Assembly: GCA_037349315.1 (NCBI GenBank)
Contig: JBAIAC010000033.1
Span: 15,766,001 to 15,830,000 of the forward strand
From: Chelydra serpentina
Lineage: Eukaryota; Chordata; Testudines; Chelydridae
DNA: 64,000 bases
Direction of reading: 5' to 3'
Notes under the pieces: generated by a model
Databases searched by the model: none
The model's input: only the letters and a program-made list of their open reading frames with translations
What the model was told of the DNA's origin: nothing
Translations under genes and position numbers: made by a program
Part shown: positions 48,231 to 60,468 of the stretch, piece by piece
Layout: each line of letters begins with the position of its first letter
Numbering within the stretch: position 1 is the first letter of the stretch

Positions 48231-51200
48231 GGTGTGGATTATTTGTACTGTGGGTTATTTAAGGCCAGAAGGGGCTATCACGACCATTGTGTGACTAAAG
48301 TTTGTTGTTTGTTTTAAGTCACTGTTTCTGTGACGCTCAGAACTGTAAAACATCTAACAAAGCTGTGACTATTTTATAGGGGGTTGCATCGTTCTCAAGA
48401 GGAGAACATTTTACTGAGGCTGGAAGTGCTTTGGGCGGGGACTGTCTTTTTATGTATACATCGACTAGATCCCTAACTGGGTCCTCTACGCAGTTAGGCA
48501 CTAATAATGAGAATAGTAATAACTACAAACATAGCTCATTATTAGGGGGATATCACAGGCTTTTGCTTCCCAAAGCATTTCTGTGAGGGTAGGAAAGTAA
48601 CCTAAGTTTCTGGTAGCTATGAGATTTTTTTTGTGCTATTATTTTGTTTGTTTGGTGTTTTTTTCCCCCCACCTCTGTGTGGATAAGAAGAGCATTGCTC
48701 TTGATATCTTTGATCACATATGGTTTGCAGCATGTTTTTAGATCTTTTAATCTGCTATGTAAATCAGATTTTCTAAAGTGCATTATTACTCTTGATTGCA
48801 TTACTCACTTTTTTACTCAGTCCTTACTTGAGCAAAACCTCATGGTGGTCAGTGGGAGTTTTGTCTAAGTAAAGACTGTAACAACTGAGTAAGGACCTGA
48901 GGATTTGGACCCATGTGAATGTAGGGTAAATACCATAATTTACTGTATATCATTTTGTAATATTCAGATTTGGGTGCCTGAAGTTAGACATCTAGATTAG
49001 GATTCTCAAAGCAATGTAGGGGATTTAGATAAATGTCTTCTATTAATTTTAGTGGAGAATAGGTGTCTAAATCCACTAGACTCCTTTGAAAAACCTCTTC
49101 TCCAACCCAAATGAGGGCTTTTATATTTAGGTAAATGAACTTTGTACACGCAGGTTTGAAACTATTGTACAGTACAACCATTTTATTGTTTTCATGTTAT
49201 AAGCCTATGCTATTCAATTTGAAATAGCTGATTGTTGATTCCCATTCCCCTTTAAACTGGTCTGGTTCTGTGTTGCTCTTATTGATGGTTTGAGATATAC
49301 TCATATCTTGTATGAGATTTACTCTGATCAGCATCAACTCTTGTGGTGTTATTGCATTGATTCATCAGTCCTGTCAGGATACTTTTTTTAACCAGTGTTA
49401 GCGATAGTAACAGAGGATTTATAACCGTTTTGACATGTCTGTATGCCAACGATGTGATATTTAGGAACTTTAATAACACAGACATTCATTGTAGTGTATT
49501 ACTTCTGCCCGAAAAGTTTGCTAGTTAATATGGCCATATTCAATTACACTAGTTGGGCTTTCTAGTAAAGTTTTTTTTTCTTGACACAACACCTTCGCTA
49601 TAAGCAGGTGCTCACTGTAACCAGTAGTGCAGTCTGCACATTCAGTGCATTGAATGAATTTTGAACTTTCTTTCTACCTCACTCTAAACAGAATTTCTTT
49701 GTATCTGAACTGCTTATAAGCAGGTTCCAAAGTATGTATAATAACTCACTGGTAAAATGTTTACACTAAACAGTAGTATGCCATGTAACAAAGAACAGTG
49801 CAAGGAAGTCATCTGTTTAATATTGGAGAAGATACACAGAGGTGGCTGACTAGCAAAGTGAAAATATAAGGGGAATATTGAGGTTGCAAAGCTTCAGTAA
49901 GATACAGTTAATTATATTACTAATCAAAGGTGATTATACCACTGATTAGAGGCCATAGAATAGGTATGGAAAATACTTATTTGTTTTGTTTCCTTTCTGA
50001 TTCCACTTTTGTTTATTGTTTCAACATTACTGGGTATTGTGTAGCAGAACCCAAAACACCACCTATTTGATCAGCAGGTTTGTATGCTAAATGAGTTCAA
50101 GGTCACCTAAGGGAGACAAATTCTGACTACCTTAAAACATAGTTGGCTGTGCACTGCTTGTCAATTTGTTTGAGACTTTGTGGAGTTTTATTTTCTCAGA
50201 TTCTCCACTTCTTCTTGACTTCTAGTTGGATTCTAAGACTTTTTCTTTTCACTTTAAAACAATGTAATTGCAGACATGTTTAGCAGGCTTAATTGTGGTT
50301 AATGCATTTTAGAATCCCAGGATTCCTCCTAAAAATGAAATTCTACCAAAGTTAACATAGATTAAACATGACTCTGCTTTGGTCCATGGGCTGACATGGC
50401 TTGGGTAATAATAGTAAGCACTTCAATAGCCTTAGTCTTTCCACAGCACTTTACAAACAGTGGCCCTGATACTGCAGTCATCTCCATATTGGCAGACTCT
50501 TGTGTCTGCATAGTCCCACTGAAGTTAATGGGGCTTTGCATGGGTACAAGGGTCTGCCCACACAACAGATATAATAAGCAGCAGATTCAGTGGAGCTGCC
50601 TGTCTGCAGATTAAGGCAGACAGCGCTGTTCACATTAGGAACAGTTAACATTCTGAAAGTTATTTTTACAATGGGTATCAAATTAGTATGAAATCCTGAT
50701 CTAGTTGTAGTCAATGCGAGTGGGCCTTCTTAAAGAATAAAAGTTTTCATTCTGTAGGAAGTGATGGGCCTGGTTCATCAGAGAAGATTTCTTATTGACA
50801 CTGTTAAATGAATTTTGCAAAGCCTGATTAAGGTTTTTCAGCAAGCTATTTCAGCACATAAATAACTTGTATGGAGTCCCATACAAGAAGGCTTCCATGG
50901 CACTACTCATTTAAGAATTACCAACAGTTCATACCCTTGTGAGAACTTCCACTTTTACTAGAAAAGAATATTTCATTTTCTGTAGCTACATCATGCTGTT
51001 TCTGTAGATGTTAAAAAGCACTCAAATGCAACAATGGTGGAGATAGTAAATGACTTGAAAGAAAATAATTTGTGTGTGGTTCCATAACCACATAAATAAT
51101 CTATTTCTTATTCAAATAACTTTACATAGTTAAATACAGAATCCATGAGAACTCTCATTAAAATCAGCAAGTCTCTTTTATTAGCTTACAAAAAATATAA

Positions 51201-52877
51201 GTTAGATGGCTGCGTAAATGTTTAACTAAGAGGATAATTAAGGTGAAGCCTTCATTGTCTGGGGATGAGGTGGTCAGAATTTATACTGTGTCACACACAT
51301 TTTGATTTTGCATTTTCTTTTTTTCAGTAAGTTTAAAATGATATAATTTATAAAATAACATGACCACCTCAAGGAGGTGAAGATTATTCTACTGTACACC
51401 ATGCTAGTGTGTTAAGTACATGTTTCCTGAGTAGCTGCTGTTTTCACTGCCCCATTTTCCAATTTAGGGGCAACATAAACTATTTTAATTAATATTGTGT
51501 CACCAAAAGGGTTTGAAATAGCCAATTGAATTCTACCAAGATAGAGTCTTTTGATGAAAACATATCTTTATTGATTGTAGAAGAAGAAAATCATTCTTAA
51601 AATGAAATCCACAGAAAAATCATATCCCTCAGAGAAAATTTCTGAGTGGCAGGCTGAGATTAACATCATAAAATTGAATGTGTGCTGCAAACCTTTGATG
51701 TAATCAGCAGCTGGGAGATGGTGTTGCCCTTACTGTGCTCCTTCTGATTGTGGTGAATTACTGTGTGGAATGAAATAAGTGTTTCTTGTGTCACTCGTTC
51801 AAGAAATACAAACAAGGTATTACTAGGTGGTTCTTGCTAGTTAAAATGGGTTGTATTGATTCCGGGTCCCAGTCTCTTGCTCCTTTGGACTGCAGCGGCA
51901 GTACACTCATATCCCAGGGGAGAGCTGTATGTCACTCAACAGTGACTTCTCTGGCCGATTAAGGAGTAGCATTGGCAGGTCCCAAGAGGAGTCCCATTAA
52001 GTTTTAAGATGGAAGTATAGTGGCAACCAGGCTGGGCCTGAAGGAGAAATATGAAGGGAGGAGGCTTTTTGAAGCAGAAGTGAATAATATATGTATGATC
52101 ATTAGGGTCCTGGCAGGAATATAGAAGACCATTAGGAGTGAGGATGTGGGGTTGATATGTTAAGGGTTGGAATAATTAACCCAACACACCCTACCCTGAT
52201 GACTAGAGTTTACTAAACAAGGAAAACACCCTTAGGCCACGTTCCCTCAATGTAAAGGAACCATTCAGTTGTGCACTCTCTACTGTGTATTGTATTTAAT
52301 AACATAGAACTGGAAGAGACCTCTTGGGTCATTAAGTTCAGGCCCCTACTAATGCAGACGAACAAACCTCTCATATAATCCCATTCATGAATTTATCAAA
52401 CTCCATTACAAAACTAGCTAGGCTGTTTACCCGAACTACTTCTATAGGGAGGCTGTTACAGAACCTCCCTCTTCAGATGGTTAGAATTTTTCTAGTTTTT
52501 AACCTGAATTTATTAATGTCCAGTTTATACCCATTTGTTTTTGTACCAACATTGTTCTCTAGTTTAAATAGCTCTTCTCCTTCCCAGGTGTATTCCCAGT
52601 CCTTGTATATGTACAGAGAGCAATCATATCCCCTCTCAGCCGATTCTATTCTCCTCTCGTAAGATAGGCTCTCCATTCTCTTGATTATCCTGCTAGCCCT
52701 TCTTTGTACCAGTTCTAGTTTGAATTCATCTTTCTTGAACATGAGTAACTAGAATTGTACACAGTATTCCATGAAGGTTTTAATCAGCATCTCATACACT
52801 GGCATTAATAGGTTTCAGAGTGGTAGCCATGTTAGTCTGTATCAGCAAAAACAATGAGGAGTCCTTGTGGCACCTTA

Positions 52878-53183
52878 GGCCTGGTCTACACTGTGCGGGT
52901 AAGGGGAGATCGATCTAAGCTACGCAACTTCAGCTATGTGAATAACATAGCTGAAGTCGACGTACTTGATCTACTCACGCCAGTGTCTTCACTGCGGTGA
53001 GTTGACTGCTCCCCCCCCCCCCCCCCCCGTCGACTCTGCCTGTGCTTCTTGCGGTGGTGGAGTACAGGAGTCAATGGGAGAGCGCTCAGGGGTCGATTTA
53101 TTGCATCTAGACTAGGCGCGATAAATCGACCCCTGCTGGATTGATCGCTGCCCGCCGATCCAGAGGGTAGTATAGAAATACCC
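52878..53183. mobile_element. Harbinger MITE, first of an inverted pair
   Basis: Starts GGCCTGGTCTACACTG after TTA (52875-52877) and ends agtatagaaataccc before TTA (53184-53186). It is 306 bp, with internal gatcgatctaagctacg and cgataaatcgacccc. It includes an 18-C run at 53011-53028. It is the same family as the next element, in opposite orientation. Confidence 0.87.
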
Positions 53184-53186
53184 TTA

Positions 53187-53489
53187 GGCTACGTCTACAC
53201 TACCCGCCCGATTCGGCGGGTAGCTATCGATGTTCTGGGATCGATTTATCGCGTCTCGTCTAGATGCAATAAATCAATCCCAGAGCTGCTCCCCGTCGAC
53301 ACCGGAACTCCAGCTCTGTGAGCGGAGGAAGCGCTGTTGACGGGGGAGCCTGCCTGCTGCCGTGTGGACTGGGGTAAGTACTTTTAGAAATCGATCTAAG
53401 ATATTCAACTTCAGCTACGTTATTCACGCAACTTCAGCTACGTGATCTTAGATCGATTTCGCCCCCCTCCCCCCAGTGTAGACCAGCCC
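53187..53489. mobile_element. Harbinger MITE, second of an inverted pair
   Basis: Starts GGCTACGTCTACACTACCC after the shared TTA and ends cagtgtagaccagccc before TTA (53490-53492). Its reverse complement follows the first MITE: same termini, then gatcgatctaag and acgtagctgaagttg, then the GTCGAC region, then the gataaatcgatccc block. It is 303 bp. The two right-hand ends face each other across the middle TTA. Confidence 0.87.
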
Positions 53490-54319
53490 TTAGAGACTAA
53501 CACATTTATTTGGGCATAAGCTTTCGTGGGCTAAAACCCACTTAGCCAACGAAAGCATATGCCCGAATGAATTTGTTAGTCTCTAAGGTGTCACAAGGAC
53601 TCCTCGTTGTTTTTACTGGCATTAATAATTCCCTATCTTTACTGGAAATGCATCACTAGATACATCCAAGGATCACATTTGCCTTTTTTCATGATCACAT
53701 AACATTAATGGCTCAGAGTCATCCTGGTATTGCCTAAGACACTCTGGTCTTTCTCCTCTGTTTTTCTGACAGCTGCATCCCTAGCTTAAGTGTTTACAAT
53801 ATTACAAACATTGCCCATATTTGGCAATATATTGTCAATCAACTTCTTATTTAATAACTTTAAAAATATAATTTAATACATTTCTCTTGCTTTTGTTATA
53901 ATTTTTGTCTTTTTTAATCTTTAAACAACCTTTTTTCTTTATCATGGTTCTCTTTTCCTATGTTGTCATGTCCTCTTGTCCTTCTCTTGCTCACCCCCTT
54001 ATTTCTCTCTCTTTTTCAACATTGTGTTTTCTGCCTCCTCCCCTATAACTTCTGTATCTCTATTCTACTTCCACTTCTCCATCAAATATGTCTCAATACC
54101 ATATTTTTTTTTCTAATTTAGCCCCTCCATTGCTCCCACCTGCATAGGTCCACGCACCCACCCACTCCCCAAGCAGTAGCAGAGTGGAGTTAACCTGTGC
54201 TTCTAAGTTTCATGACTGCAAACAGGGTTCCGAATGACAACTGAGATGAACAGCAAAGCTATTAGCAGCCACAGCAGCAGAATTGGAGCGATGTGTCTGG
54301 AGACTTAGAAAGACAGCAC

Positions 54320-54498
54320 TATATTCTACAACAGGGTTGGAAGGGACCATAAGAGGTCATCTAGTTCAACCCCCTGCTCAAAGCGGGACCAATCCCCAAT
54401 TTTTGCCTCAGATCCCCAAATGGCCCCCTCAAGGATTGAACTCACAACCCTGGGTTTAGCAGGCCAATGCTCAAACCACTGAGCTATCCCTCCCCCCA
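54320..54498 (-). mobile_element. tRNA-derived SINE, minus strand
   Basis: Same family as 27640-27814. The minus strand carries A box TAGCTCAGTGG (54476-54486) and B box GAGTTCAATCC (54433-54443). It lies within the inferred WDR72 intron 1, antisense to the gene. Confidence 0.85.
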
Positions 54499-56493
54499 GA
54501 TGATCAAGGCAAGATTTTTTTTTTTTTGATGCCTCTCGCAGGGAATTTCTTTCTTGCTGCAGACAGTGAATGAATGGAAATTTAAAGCCCTGGAAATGAT
54601 TATATTATATTCTTTGAAAATTCTGTTAATTACCACTTACTTCCTTAAGGATGATGTGTGTTACTGTTATAATGTGTAAGGAGCTTGTGGGGGTTGTGTG
54701 AGTACTCCACAGTGGGACTGTAGGCTGCAGGTCAAAAGATACCTTTATTGAAAGTAACTAATTTTATTTATTACAAATAAACAAAATTGTTGACAGGATC
54801 ATTAATTTTTTTTTAACATAAGCAGTAAAACAGAGGTGTCAGGAAAACAAAGCCAAGGAACAGAACAGAAACATGGAAATAAAATAGGTTCTTGGTTACA
54901 GCAGCCTTACAAAACTGTCATGAAAATTTACCAGCCTGTGTCTAAAATTTACTACCTTGCATTTTACCATGATGAGTAAGCTAATGAAAAAAACTAATAA
55001 TATTTTACTCACCTATCAAAAATATATTAGTCTCGCTGGGTAAGTAGAATTTTGCAAGCCTGAGAGGAAGCACACATGCTGTTGTTTTTAATCAGTTCAA
55101 CCCACTTATCCCATCTTTCCTCAAATAGTTCGATTGTTGACCTAATAAAAGCAGTAAGTCTTTCACATCTCAATTCTTTTATTGTTGTTGACCACACGTC
55201 TGTAGTATGCATTTGTTTTTGCACCTGTGGTGATGAAATGTATTTGCTGGCTGCAATTAATTAGTTTCTGAAAGCTGTGGCATTTATTAATATGAATGTC
55301 TTTCTTAAGATATTTTAACAACAAATAAAGTACATGTGTAATCCAAGAATATGAAGTTGTAGCAAAGATAAAATAATTAGAAATGTAAACCCGCAAAGAT
55401 TTTTTTCTGGTAGATGGTAGATTACCTGCAGAGTTCTCTTTTAAGTTTTTTATACACTATATACATTTCTACTTGAGGAACTTTTATTCACATGCTGTAT
55501 GATGGTCTGTAACGTCTGGAATGAGGCATCTGTCAGAATCAATTTTTCATTACACCATCAACTTGTTGAGGCAGCAATTCTTGAAGAGAGGGCTTTGTCA
55601 TTCAGAGGATGATACATATGAGAAATGGTGGGCTCTGACATCTATGCTCACAATTAGGAGGATCATTTATTCTTTATCACTAAATGATATAATGCTCTTT
55701 GAAGGATTCCAAAGAGGAGTGTTTCTTTGAGGAAACTCAATACAAAGTATACTGGGTGGAGTTGTTAGTGACTTCAGCAGGGTGTAGGCTTAGTTTTTAC
55801 ATTTCATAGCTCTCTGCATGTTTTTAGGTTTTCTCCTTAGCATCTGAGCATCTCATGAACACTAACAAATTTATCCTCAGACCACTCCTTTGAGCCAGGG
55901 GAGTAGTGGTGTTCTAATTTAAGAAATGGAAAACTGAAACACAGAGATGTGTGACTTGCCCAGCAAGTCTGTTGTCGACAAATGCTTTCCTTGGGGCAGG
56001 GACCGAAGGGGTAGGGGAAGAAGTGGGCTATGGTTGGCTTACCTTACGGATCCTCAGGTTCTACAGAGAAAGCAAGCTCCAGTCCCATGTGGGAACTACC
56101 TCTACATGGTGACCTCTACATGGGTGAGTCTACATGGAGACTCAGCCTTCTCCTTTCTGCTCAGCATTGAGACTTCTTGGTCATTCCCACCTCTCCTTTG
56201 CTGTCAGGAGAAGGAGTCCTGAATTGATTTCTATTTGAAACCCATACCAGGACAGCATGACCCATGTGCTCTCTGGTTCCTCAGAGCCCCTACCCTAGCT
56301 TCCAATGGTCTTGCTCTGCCTGCAGACCATTGGAAGCCTTTGTTTTTTAATTACAGTTTAGATTCTGTACAAATGATCCAGAATTGCAAAAGTAAAATTG
56401 CTGAAATTGTCTAAATTATATGATCTGTACTTTACTTATGACACAGTTTTTCCAGGCTAATAATGTTCTGTGTTGCACTTCTGTAGAACACAC

Positions 56494-57456
56494 TGTTGCT
56501 AAGGCCTCCCTAGAACCAGCAAAGGAGGCAAGACATGGTTGTTATACCAATAAAATAAAAACCAGCAGGGTCTTATTAAAGGGGATAAGACAAAATGTCA
56601 CATTTATTGTGAATACAAAAAGAATTATAGTAAGCAGTCAGTTATAGCTATAACATTTCATTCAGTTTCACATTCATTCATACACACACACAGGTTCTGC
56701 ATAGATGTTATAGTTACCAGCCTAGAAGTTGCTCATGCCAAGTTACTGGCCAGGTAACCTGGGCATGAGGGTGGAGCCGAGTCCTTGTCAGATTCATCTG
56801 ATGCTCCTGGAGGGTGGTTGCAGAACCAGACTCAAAGTCCTCAGTGTGTAGAAGCCATTCTTATAGGAATTATTTCCTATGTTAGTCTATGGGAACTGTT
56901 GCTAACTCAATCAGCAGATGGCACATTCCTGGTGGCTCCACGCTGTCTAAAGTTGATCTTGTTTTTCCCATCCTTTGAGATGGTCGGGTGGGATCCCAGT
57001 TTACCCTCCGGGGGTTGTCTGGTCGTTCCCACTTGATGCCGCCTTCAGCCGATGGTCACTGAATTCCTAGGCTGGCACCTCCCTGCTCATTCATTCATGT
57101 ACACCAAGCATTCATCAGCAGACATACTGTCTCCACCACTTTCGGGGTGTGAACTAATGTATTTGAGACTCCCTGCCCTTTGAGGGTGGGGGTCTTTCTA
57201 TGCTGTTTCTCAGTACAAAGCATGCATAAAGAACAAAGTCAAGTAACTTGTTTGCAAGTTTCTCATAGCAATACAGTATCTTTCTGAGAACAGATACAAT
57301 CAATGGTTTACACAGACAGTAGCTTGTAAGTTTAACAAGGGATCCAAGAGATCTTTTACTTGGTAATGCTATGAGGTTTAAATTGTGGGGGACAAATTAT
57401 GGGGAGTTACTTTCACTTGGGGAATCACTGCCAGTACCTTCTTTAATATCCCTACA
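56494..57456 (-). mobile_element. Possible LTR, minus strand
   Basis: The block starts tgttgctaagg and may end ccctaca, the TG...CA pattern when read on either strand, and its text (ccaataaaataaaaacc, catttattgtgaatac) resembles retroelement LTRs. No target duplication was found, so limits and class are tentative. Confidence 0.35.
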
Positions 57457-57459
57457 AGA

Positions 57460-57515
57460 CTAGATTATCATGATGGTCCCTTCTGACCTTCAAGTCTATG
57501 ACTCTGGTCCTGGCC
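57460..57515 (+). mobile_element. LINE 3'-end fragment
   Basis: The text gactagattatcatgatggtcccttctgaccttcaagtctatga matches the 3' terminus shared by CR1-type LINEs. Only the last ~50 bp are present. Confidence 0.6.
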
Positions 57516-60303
57516 TAGGAGGTAGCATTTGTCAGCCATCCCATATGGCTCATTTCAGAATTTCCAGGCTCTTTCACTTGCTGGCCTCAGGGCTACTCTG
57601 ACATACACTTTGCTTCTCATTGATCCCAGTGAGGCCTTGGAGAAACTGAATAGCTTAAGTGCAGTGGGCTTTGGCCTGCTTCCCTACACACCTTCACCTG
57701 TTCCTGCCACCTGCCCTATAGTTCTGGATGACAGATTGGTGCAAAGCCCCTTTACTATCTTCGCACCAGCTGAGGAGCCTCCACGTTCAGGCAATATTCT
57801 CAGAGGGCCATTTCTAGACCCAGTAAATCCTCTTATGCTGCAAGAGTGAAAGAAAAGGGCCCTAATATAACTAAGAATCAGGCTCAAATGTCTTGAATTA
57901 TAGAAAACTTTCTATATTTTTAATTTGCTGTTAACTGCATCTGCTAACATGGTGTTGGTACAAGAGTATTTTGAATTTCTTCACTGAATATCTGAACTTC
58001 AGGGTTTTGCCAGCACATTGTTGCAATATTAAGGTGTATATTACAGTTCCTACCTCGCACTTCCCCAAACAACTAAAATTTTGTTTCTTCCCAATTCCTT
58101 ATACATTTTTAGTCAAAGTTTACAATATTTATTATAGATCCAAGCTGAGGCACTTCCTAGCATTGCAAAGAAGCTTGATTAAGAGTCTGGTTATGGGTTA
58201 ATACCAAGAATCAGACATGCTTGAGTGGACAGAGCTGGTGGAATTTAACACGTGCTGATAAGCTACATGTAGCCCAGATATGCCTCTGGCGGTATTTGAC
58301 TTTGTGGAAACAGATTATACCTTTTAAAAGGTATACTCTGATAAAAATCTGTTGATAAAATATAAGAAATTTTGCTCTAGGTGCATCCTCATAACAAAAT
58401 AGCTTTGATAAAGCTAAATGCTGTCAGACAAAGTGTGTATGTGTACACCGTATTTCTAAAAAACTCACAAAAGCAACACATTCTAGCAGGATAATTGTTA
58501 TGCAAAATGGAATGTCTTCTATAGCTCTGTGTTTTGTGAATCAGATGAACTTGATCTGAAAGAGACATTAGACCAGCAGAGGAAAAATAACCACTAAAGA
58601 ATATTACATTAATTCTGTGCCTTTTATGGATCTTTTATACTTAGAGGCTATAATATAAAAAGACAAGTACAAAATATCTTCATAAAATTTCAGACTTAAC
58701 CTACTCTCCTTTCTAATTGTAATATTTTGTCTTCTGCAGTAGTTTGGTAATAAACAGTGGATGGTTCTTCATCCATAGCAGTCTGTCCACAACAAAAAAA
58801 AAGTATACATAAATCTGTTTTCTACCAGTCTTTTCTAGAGACTCGTGTTACAATTTTAGCTGGTTTTGACACTCTTTTGTTATTCTTGACTTGTTTAGTA
58901 TCAAATCAAGTATCCTGGTAAAAATACTGGTTCAGATTCTCCGCTTCCTTGTGTCAGTATAATCATTTATAACTGTGCAAAGTGAGTGCAAACTAGTGTA
59001 AAACATCATCAGAAGGAAGCACAACACAAAGTGCAAGGTCCGGGAGGATAAGTCCCACTGTATTTAGATAGTAGGGACACTTTTAAATCCTCAGAACCAA
59101 AATGTGACCTACTCTAAAATTGTTAAATTAGTAGCTACCATGTTTATAGGACCTACAGAAACATTGAACTCCTCCTGCTTGCTTTGCTGTTAAAAGATTA
59201 TTCCTAGTTAAGCTGATATGATGTTTACTTTGTAGCAGAAATGAAAGAAAAAGTAAAACTTCAGTGATTGCTAAATGGATAAGGACAAAATAGATTGTAA
59301 ACTTATATAAAATATTTTTCCTGAGTATTAAAAATAAAGTTTTAGAAGTCAAATTCTAAAACTGTAGTTTACAGTGTTCTTTTAAGGCTCTGGCACGAGC
59401 AACCAAATAAAGTTGATTATCTACCCTATCATTATGTTAAAACATGTGTGTGTTCCTGTGCAAAAAAACCTTACCTTTAACGGTGCAAAATACAGCACTC
59501 AAACACTTCTCTGCTCCCCCTTTCAATAATCATTTCACATGATATGACCAGGAGAAGACATACTTGTAGGGCAGAAGATTTACTACCTAGAAGAATCATA
59601 ACAATGGGAAATATTTGAAGATCCACGTTTTTTAGACAAGTTAGGCAATGTAGCAAACCATATTCAGATCTCTATCTTATTTATTTTGAAGACAAAGGGA
59701 GTTTTGCAGTTGACATTAATAGGAGTACTCCAGATTTGCATTAGACAGTTTTCAGAGCATGGTAACCTGTACAGCAAAAAGTATGGTGAAAAAGTCATTA
59801 TATGAATATGAGAGAGCAGTTGTTCCTTAAGATTTTTGACCCACGGAAACTACACAAGAAAAGAATTAGGCCAGCAAGTTGAGCCAGCACAAGGCAAAAA
59901 ACCCAAACAAAGGGAGTTAAAGCACAGTTTTGGAACTCAAACCCTCCTCATATAGAAAATCTCAAGGAGTGGTTATGGGGAAAGCTGCTTGGAGAACCAT
60001 GGCTTGAGTAGTCTTTTCATTTTTGGAAATGTCATCATATTAATCTAAATTAATTGTATTTGTTGCAGTGGTCTTATACCCATATTGTTCCCAAAATAGT
60101 CTTAATCTTTTATAACTAGGTAGCAATAATGAGAAAGTAGTAGTCTAATAGCAACAGCAACCAATTGTTCAGTTACCTGACTCTCAAAATCTCAATTTAT
60201 GCTCCTTGAATAGTATCATGTGATCACCCCTTTGAAATGTTTGGGATTATATTTTTCATATTTTGTGTTACTTGAAACTATTTTACCCTCTTTTTATTTT
60301 CAG

Positions 60304-60468
60304 GTTTTGTTCACTATGAAGACCTCAGTGCCGGCTGTGGCACTGTGGGGGAAAAGAGCACCCTCTCACAGCATCACTGCCATAATGATTACAGATGACC
60401 AGAAGACTATTGTTACAGGAAGTCAAGAGGGGCAAATATGTCTTTGGAATCTCTCATCAGAATTAAAG
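60304..60468 (+). CDS. WDR72: WDR72 first coding exon (start codon, residues 1-51)
   Basis: The acceptor ttttattttcag ends at 60303; 12 nt of 5' UTR precede the ATG at 60316. The 51 encoded residues ([16 protein letters not shown]..., ...[16 protein letters not shown]) match the start of vertebrate WDR72 as I remember it, better than its paralog WDR7, which begins differently. They form the first WD40 repeat, with the closing strand ICLWNL. The exon ends in phase 0 before donor GTTCGT, a weaker donor. WDR72 is a large cytoplasmic WD-repeat protein linked to vesicle trafficking and V-ATPase-dependent acidification; human loss causes enamel hypomaturation and renal tubular acidosis. The frame continues in the next exon. 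Confidence 0.92.

Larger units (their letters stand above)
52811..53614. mobile_element. Foldback SINE insertion with 13-bp TSD, itself interrupted
   Basis: The block is flanked by an exact ACTGGCATTAATA (52798-52810 and 53615-53627), a typical LINE-machinery target duplication. Without the two MITEs it reads ggtttcagagtggtagcc ... cttgtggcacc TTA gagactaac ... ctttcgtggg, then turns and repeats the same text inverted (gaaagcatatgcccga ... gttagtctctaaggtg ... ggactcctc). The clearest arms are 53493-53530 and 53547-53584. I recognise the sequence as a repeat with many copies in turtle genomes; the inverted structure is unusual. Confidence 0.8.
52305..53735 (-). mobile_element. CR1-like LINE 3' fragment, minus strand, host of the nest
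   Basis: The text from agaactggaagagacctcttgg through cctccctcttcagatggtta and ctggacacagtattccat-like phrases is the reverse complement of a CR1 3' region. It is interrupted at 52811-53614 and resumes at attccctatctttactgg. The interrupted pieces add up to about 600 bp. The open minus-strand frame at 52473-52742 (FKKDEFKLELVQRRASRI) is the C-terminal piece of its ORF2. Confidence 0.72.
47960..60303 (+). other. WDR72: Inferred WDR72 intron 1
   Basis: This holds if the CpG-block donor is the true exon 1 end. It contains a CR1/SINE/MITE nest (52.3-53.7 kb), a tRNA SINE (54.3 kb) and an LTR-like block (56.5-57.5 kb). Stretches 48231-52304, 54499-56493 and 57516-60303 show no gene or clear repeat; 53736-54130 is T/C-rich. 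Confidence 0.45.
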
